This document shows, in pieces, positions 14,637-17,698 of a DNA stretch of 17,698 nt. The notes under the pieces were generated by a model. The model saw only the letters and a list, made by a program, of their open reading frames with translations. It had not been told where the DNA came from and did not search any database. The stretch comes from Acanthaster planci (lineage: Eukaryota > Echinodermata > Asteroidea > Valvatida > Acanthasteridae): NCBI RefSeq assembly GCF_001949145.1, contig NW_019091624.1, positions 185,778-203,475 on the forward strand. Direction: 5' to 3'. The translations under genes were made by a program, and so were the position numbers. Positions within the stretch are counted from its first letter, which is position 1, and each line of letters opens with the position of its first letter.

Positions 14637-14695
14637 CACGTGGTTAAGTTGAACTGCGCTCCTCACCAATCATATTTTCTGAAATATTTCACGTG
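14637..14695 (-). promoter_or_regulatory. Possible proximal P450 promoter elements (two CACGTG boxes, CCAAT)
   Basis: CACGTG palindromes at 14637-14642 and 14690-14695 and an inverted CCAAT at 14666-14670 lie 168-226 bases upstream of the P450 start codon. CACGTG is the E-box bound by bHLH factors (USF, Myc/Max, Clock-type) and contains the ACGTG core of hypoxia-type sites. No TATA box was recognised, and use of these sites is untested. Confidence 0.35.
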
Positions 14696-15567
14696 ACTTC
14701 ACAACTACATCGTGATTACATAACTGATATTTATTATGTTCACAACACACATCACTATCTCTGTAGGTTCCGATTAAGTTATTTTTAGTTTAAATCCGAT
14801 ACTAATCCAAAACTTTTCCGATAACGGGGTCGAAAATAGACATGTTATGTTTGGTATTATCTCTCACGGATTAGCGGTACTTCTAAGACCAATACTTGCG
14901 GTAGAGGTTTATGCAAGAGTTATCATCCTCACTCTATGGAGAATTTGAATCGAGGATAATTTTTATCCGATATTTTGAAGGCCTGGTATATTCATTTTTG
15001 AATGTGCTGACTTTCAATTGGTTCTCTCATATTTCAAAACTACATTTTGATAGAAAAGCCATCTTTTCCAGACTTTCTTTATACTCTTCCGTCTCGATTA
15101 AAAGAGCGACACCAAAACTCGTTAAACCTGTGAGCCTTATAAAGCCTTGTACATCTGGTATCTATGGTTCTCAACGTTTCTAGCCCTTCCCATTTTTCAT
15201 AGCCCCCCCCCCACGGGCACAATGCCCAGTGGATGGTCCAGCCATGCCCTACATGACGTCCTGATTGCATGCACCCAAGTTAACTCCCAACGCTGCTGTA
15301 TCTTGATCTCTAGTCTCCCCTGTGTACATGTACGTTTTGATTCGGAGCTCTTGGTGTCGAAAGTAGAAAGAATGTTTACGAAGTAAAAGAAACAGTAATG
15401 ATTGGGATCAAATACATACGTATCACTGACGTGAGGGCTGGGGGAGTGGTCTCCCAAATTTAAGCAGGGCCAACAGGTTGTCAATATCTCGTTTGTTGAA
15501 CTTTAGGAATCGAAAACACTAACTGGAATTAAACAACCCATTAGAGCGATGGGGAATTTTCCTTATG

Positions 15568-15640
15568 AAATAGCAAACAAACACACAAACACCCCAACAA
15601 AAACAAGCAACACAGAACAAAACAAAACAAAAAACATTAG
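15568..15640 (+). repeat. CAAA-rich low-complexity tract
   Basis: Purine-rich tract of CAAA, ACAAA and CACAAA units (for example AACAAAACAAAACAAAA). Simple sequence; no adjacent retroelement body was recognised. Confidence 0.55.
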
Positions 15641-16239
15641 TTTTCAGAAAAAAAATTCCCTCGTGGATCAAAACCTGGATATCGACACACCACTGATGCG
15701 TATAATTTAGTGATTACTTATTTCAATAACGGACCGCTTATTTTACCTACTTACAAAATAGCATCACTGTTTACGAAGCTCACTGTTGACTAAACCTTGC
15801 AATGAACAAATGAAAAAAATAAACCTGATCATGAACAAATCAAACCAGTATTCTAATGAACAATAACACCTGTCTGCACAAGTCGTTCAGTGTATTGAAG
15901 AATCCCCCAAAGGTCGCTGAAAATAGGACTACAAACTCCAATCCTTGATGGAAATCTCAAAGAGAAATCTAACCTGGTGGATGTATGTGGTTTGATAAAG
16001 ATTCCATTGTTCTCAAAATAGACGCTAATCCCAACAGATACCATCCACCAAATGCCTCTGTTTGACGTTATCATATTAATAAGTCAAATAACTAACAGCT
16101 TCAACCCAAGATAACAAGAGGTCTTAATGTCCTGTTAAAATAATGATATGAATGCTTGCAGCGAAGTTTGCTAGGCCAAAAGCTGGCAGATGTTGAATAA
16201 CGCGAGTGCGGTCACTGACCATGGCTTTCGAGTGTTGAA

Positions 16240-16440
16240 GTCAACGGTTAAATGTTTCAGTGTTATATTGAGCATTTAAACGGTAAATCCAGCGTAACTC
16301 AACATTTTAAAATGCTGCTTCAACAATGGGAAAATGCTGTTTTAACACTTTAATTTTTTGATTGTTTGATTTCATATCCTAGTGCTGGATGTAACATTTT
16401 AAGTGTTAATTGGATTTAACCCTTGGCGTAATTTTGGTAC
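16240..16440. repeat. AT-rich patch of short repeated and palindromic motifs
   Basis: Contains the 12-bp palindrome CATTTTAAAATG (16303-16314), two AAAATGCTG copies, inverted TTAACACTTTAA / TTTTAAGTGTTAA and inverted TAAATCCAGCGTAAC / GTGCTGGATGTAAC. This could be a decayed MITE; the boundaries are approximate. Confidence 0.4.
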
Positions 16441-17408
16441 ATTTTGCTGGTGGGACGTGCAAGCTTCATTTTCTGGAGGGGGCATGCAGTGGGTTCGGTC
16501 ACAGGTAAAAGACTGACGGTCAGCAGATGTTTTTTTCTGTCTCTAATTAGCTTCTAAGCAATGGACACAAGGGGGAGGGCACAGGCCTTGAAGGGAGATG
16601 CGCCCGTCCCCTCAAGAAAGGCACTGGCCAGAACACAATTTTAATGAGTGGTTCAACACTTAAGCTTTTGGCAATAGCCGCCAACTGTTCCTTGCTCTAT
16701 GCTCCGACAAGCTAGATGACACACTGAAACGGACATTTCCAAGGTGGAGATACACAGCGTTAATCATCTTCCCGTCATACTTTTGTTCTCTTCACAATTT
16801 TCTTTCCTTTTTATCTCAAAAAGTTGAAGGGTCTGACGTTTCCATATCAGCAGAATGTTTCTCAAAAGCAAGCATAGACGACTGCAGAAAGAAGGAAAGG
16901 ATGAAAAGCTTGTGGCTGGATAATGGGAACGGGGAAGGACTGTTTGAAAAGGCATGGGTAAGGAACAAAGGGATGTGGGGTAAGAAAAGATCATAAGTAA
17001 AATGAACGGCAGTGGCCGGCCCCACGAGGGTGGATTACCTGCAAACAAATCAAGGGAGATGGAAATGTTAATTAGTAGTTCCCTGCTTGGAATATTCAGG
17101 CCAAGAGGCTGTATGGTCGCCCGCTCAGTGTTTTCTATATTACAAGGGAAAGAAACTTTGCTTCCGTCTATAATTTACTTCATGATACGCATGAAAACGG
17201 ACAGATCAACTGCCCATTTCTCAACCTGTACAAAAATGAGCCATCAAGATTTGCTCTCTTTGTGCTGAACATGGACCCCGCCCTCTGCCGCTCTACCATA
17301 CCATCCAGAAACAAGTAGCGCGCCCTCTACAAAAAAATCCGATTGTCATCTGATTGCATTGTGCTACCGTGCCGAGGACTTAGTGCAGGATCGACAAATT
17401 CTTTCAAA

Positions 17409-17445
17409 ATGAGCTCATTAAAAGGCAAAGTAGCCCTTGTGACAG
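17409..17445 (+). CDS. Short-chain dehydrogenase/reductase, first coding exon (3' partial)
   Basis: ATGAGCTCATTAAAAGGCAA begins a reading MSSLKGKVALVTG, the beta-1 strand and start of the TGxxxGxG dinucleotide-binding loop of classical SDR enzymes. The exon stops after the first base of the loop glycine codon at a plausible donor (ACAG then GTCAGC), so the intron is phase 1 and the rest of the gene lies beyond the right edge. The classical family uses NAD(H) or NADP(H) for oxidation or reduction of alcohols, ketones or sugars; no subfamily can be chosen from 12 residues. The start has A at -3 in AAAATGA. The identification rests on a short but distinctive motif. Confidence 0.72.
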
Positions 17446-17698
17446 GTCAGCAAGAACTGTTGATAAGTAGTATTTTCTTGGCTTAAATTTATTGACCAAA
17501 TATTGACGTTACCAATTAAGCTTATCAGGGTTCTGCCCAGGATGGTTTTAGTGCCGGCAGGACTATCCAGAAAATTTTTGGAATCTAAAAGCCCCCAGAT
17601 GGCCGGAAACAGCACTTTCTGGGTGTTTTCAGCTGTGTATACACAGCCTAGAATTAGGGATCTCATGTCTGAAATTTCTGAAATTTAATTTAAAAATT

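Larger units (their letters stand above)
14470..17408. other. Spacer between divergent P450 and SDR genes
   Basis: About 2.9 kb that should hold the 5' flanks of both genes. Seen: two CACGTG boxes close to the P450, a CAAA-rich tract near 15568-15640, an AT-rich short-repeat patch at 16240-16440 and scattered C/G-rich patches. No recognisable coding exon. Confidence 0.75.

Noticed and set aside
15198-15230. C-rich tract followed by GGGCACAATGCCC and CAGTGG, possible hAT end
   Set aside because: No matching second end or target duplication was found.
15853-16074. Minus-strand 73-codon open frame upstream of the P450
   Set aside because: No recognised domain and no splice partners that make a longer product; the length is possible by chance.
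16764-17048. Two overlapping minus-strand open frames of 94 and 69 codons
   Set aside because: Phe/Ser/Pro-rich readings in two frames of a skewed sequence, with no family resemblance.

Overview
This is a eukaryotic genomic window of about 17.7 kb. Coding sequence is split into short exons with GT..AG introns, and the introns and intergenic spaces are AT-rich and full of short inverted-repeat elements. The gene families (a RUN-type small G protein signaling modulator, a clan 2 microsomal P450, an SDR) and the many ACATGTACATGTA-type motifs suggest a marine invertebrate, perhaps an echinoderm or hemichordate. The species cannot be fixed from the sequence alone. Nothing is prokaryotic or viral.

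Left half (1-9403, minus strand): the 5' half of an SGSM1/2-like gene. Seven coding exons, from the ATG at 9403 to the end of exon 7 at 509, keep frame through every junction and give the first 233 residues, covering most of the RUN domain. The rest, including the expected TBC (RabGAP) domain, lies off the left edge. The introns hold most of the window's repeats: a foldback at 1150-1423, a TIR element at 2104-2345, a large nested palindrome with a tRNA-like head at 4452-4797, a TTAA-bounded hairpin at 4892-4950, a 103-bp hAT-type MITE with a perfect 8-bp target duplication at 6563-6665, a foldback at 7852-7988 and a composite element at 8159-8817.

Middle (9404-11516): intergenic, with one C/G-rich hairpin at 10088-10136 and candidate poly(A) signals for the next gene.

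Right-centre (11517-14469, minus strand): a complete five-exon clan 2 cytochrome P450 of 561 residues. It has the membrane anchor, proline-rich hinge, WxxxR, AGxET, ExxR, PERF and FxxGxRxCxG motifs, plus an unusual Asn-rich C-terminal tail.

Right end (14470-17698): about 2.9 kb of spacer in which I recognise no gene, then the first coding exon of a plus-strand short-chain dehydrogenase/reductase at 17409-17445, which runs off the right edge. The P450 and the SDR are divergently oriented; nothing in the sequence shows that the three genes act in one pathway. I found no clearly new biological system. The most unusual material is the set of foldback elements in the SGSM introns and the tail of the P450.
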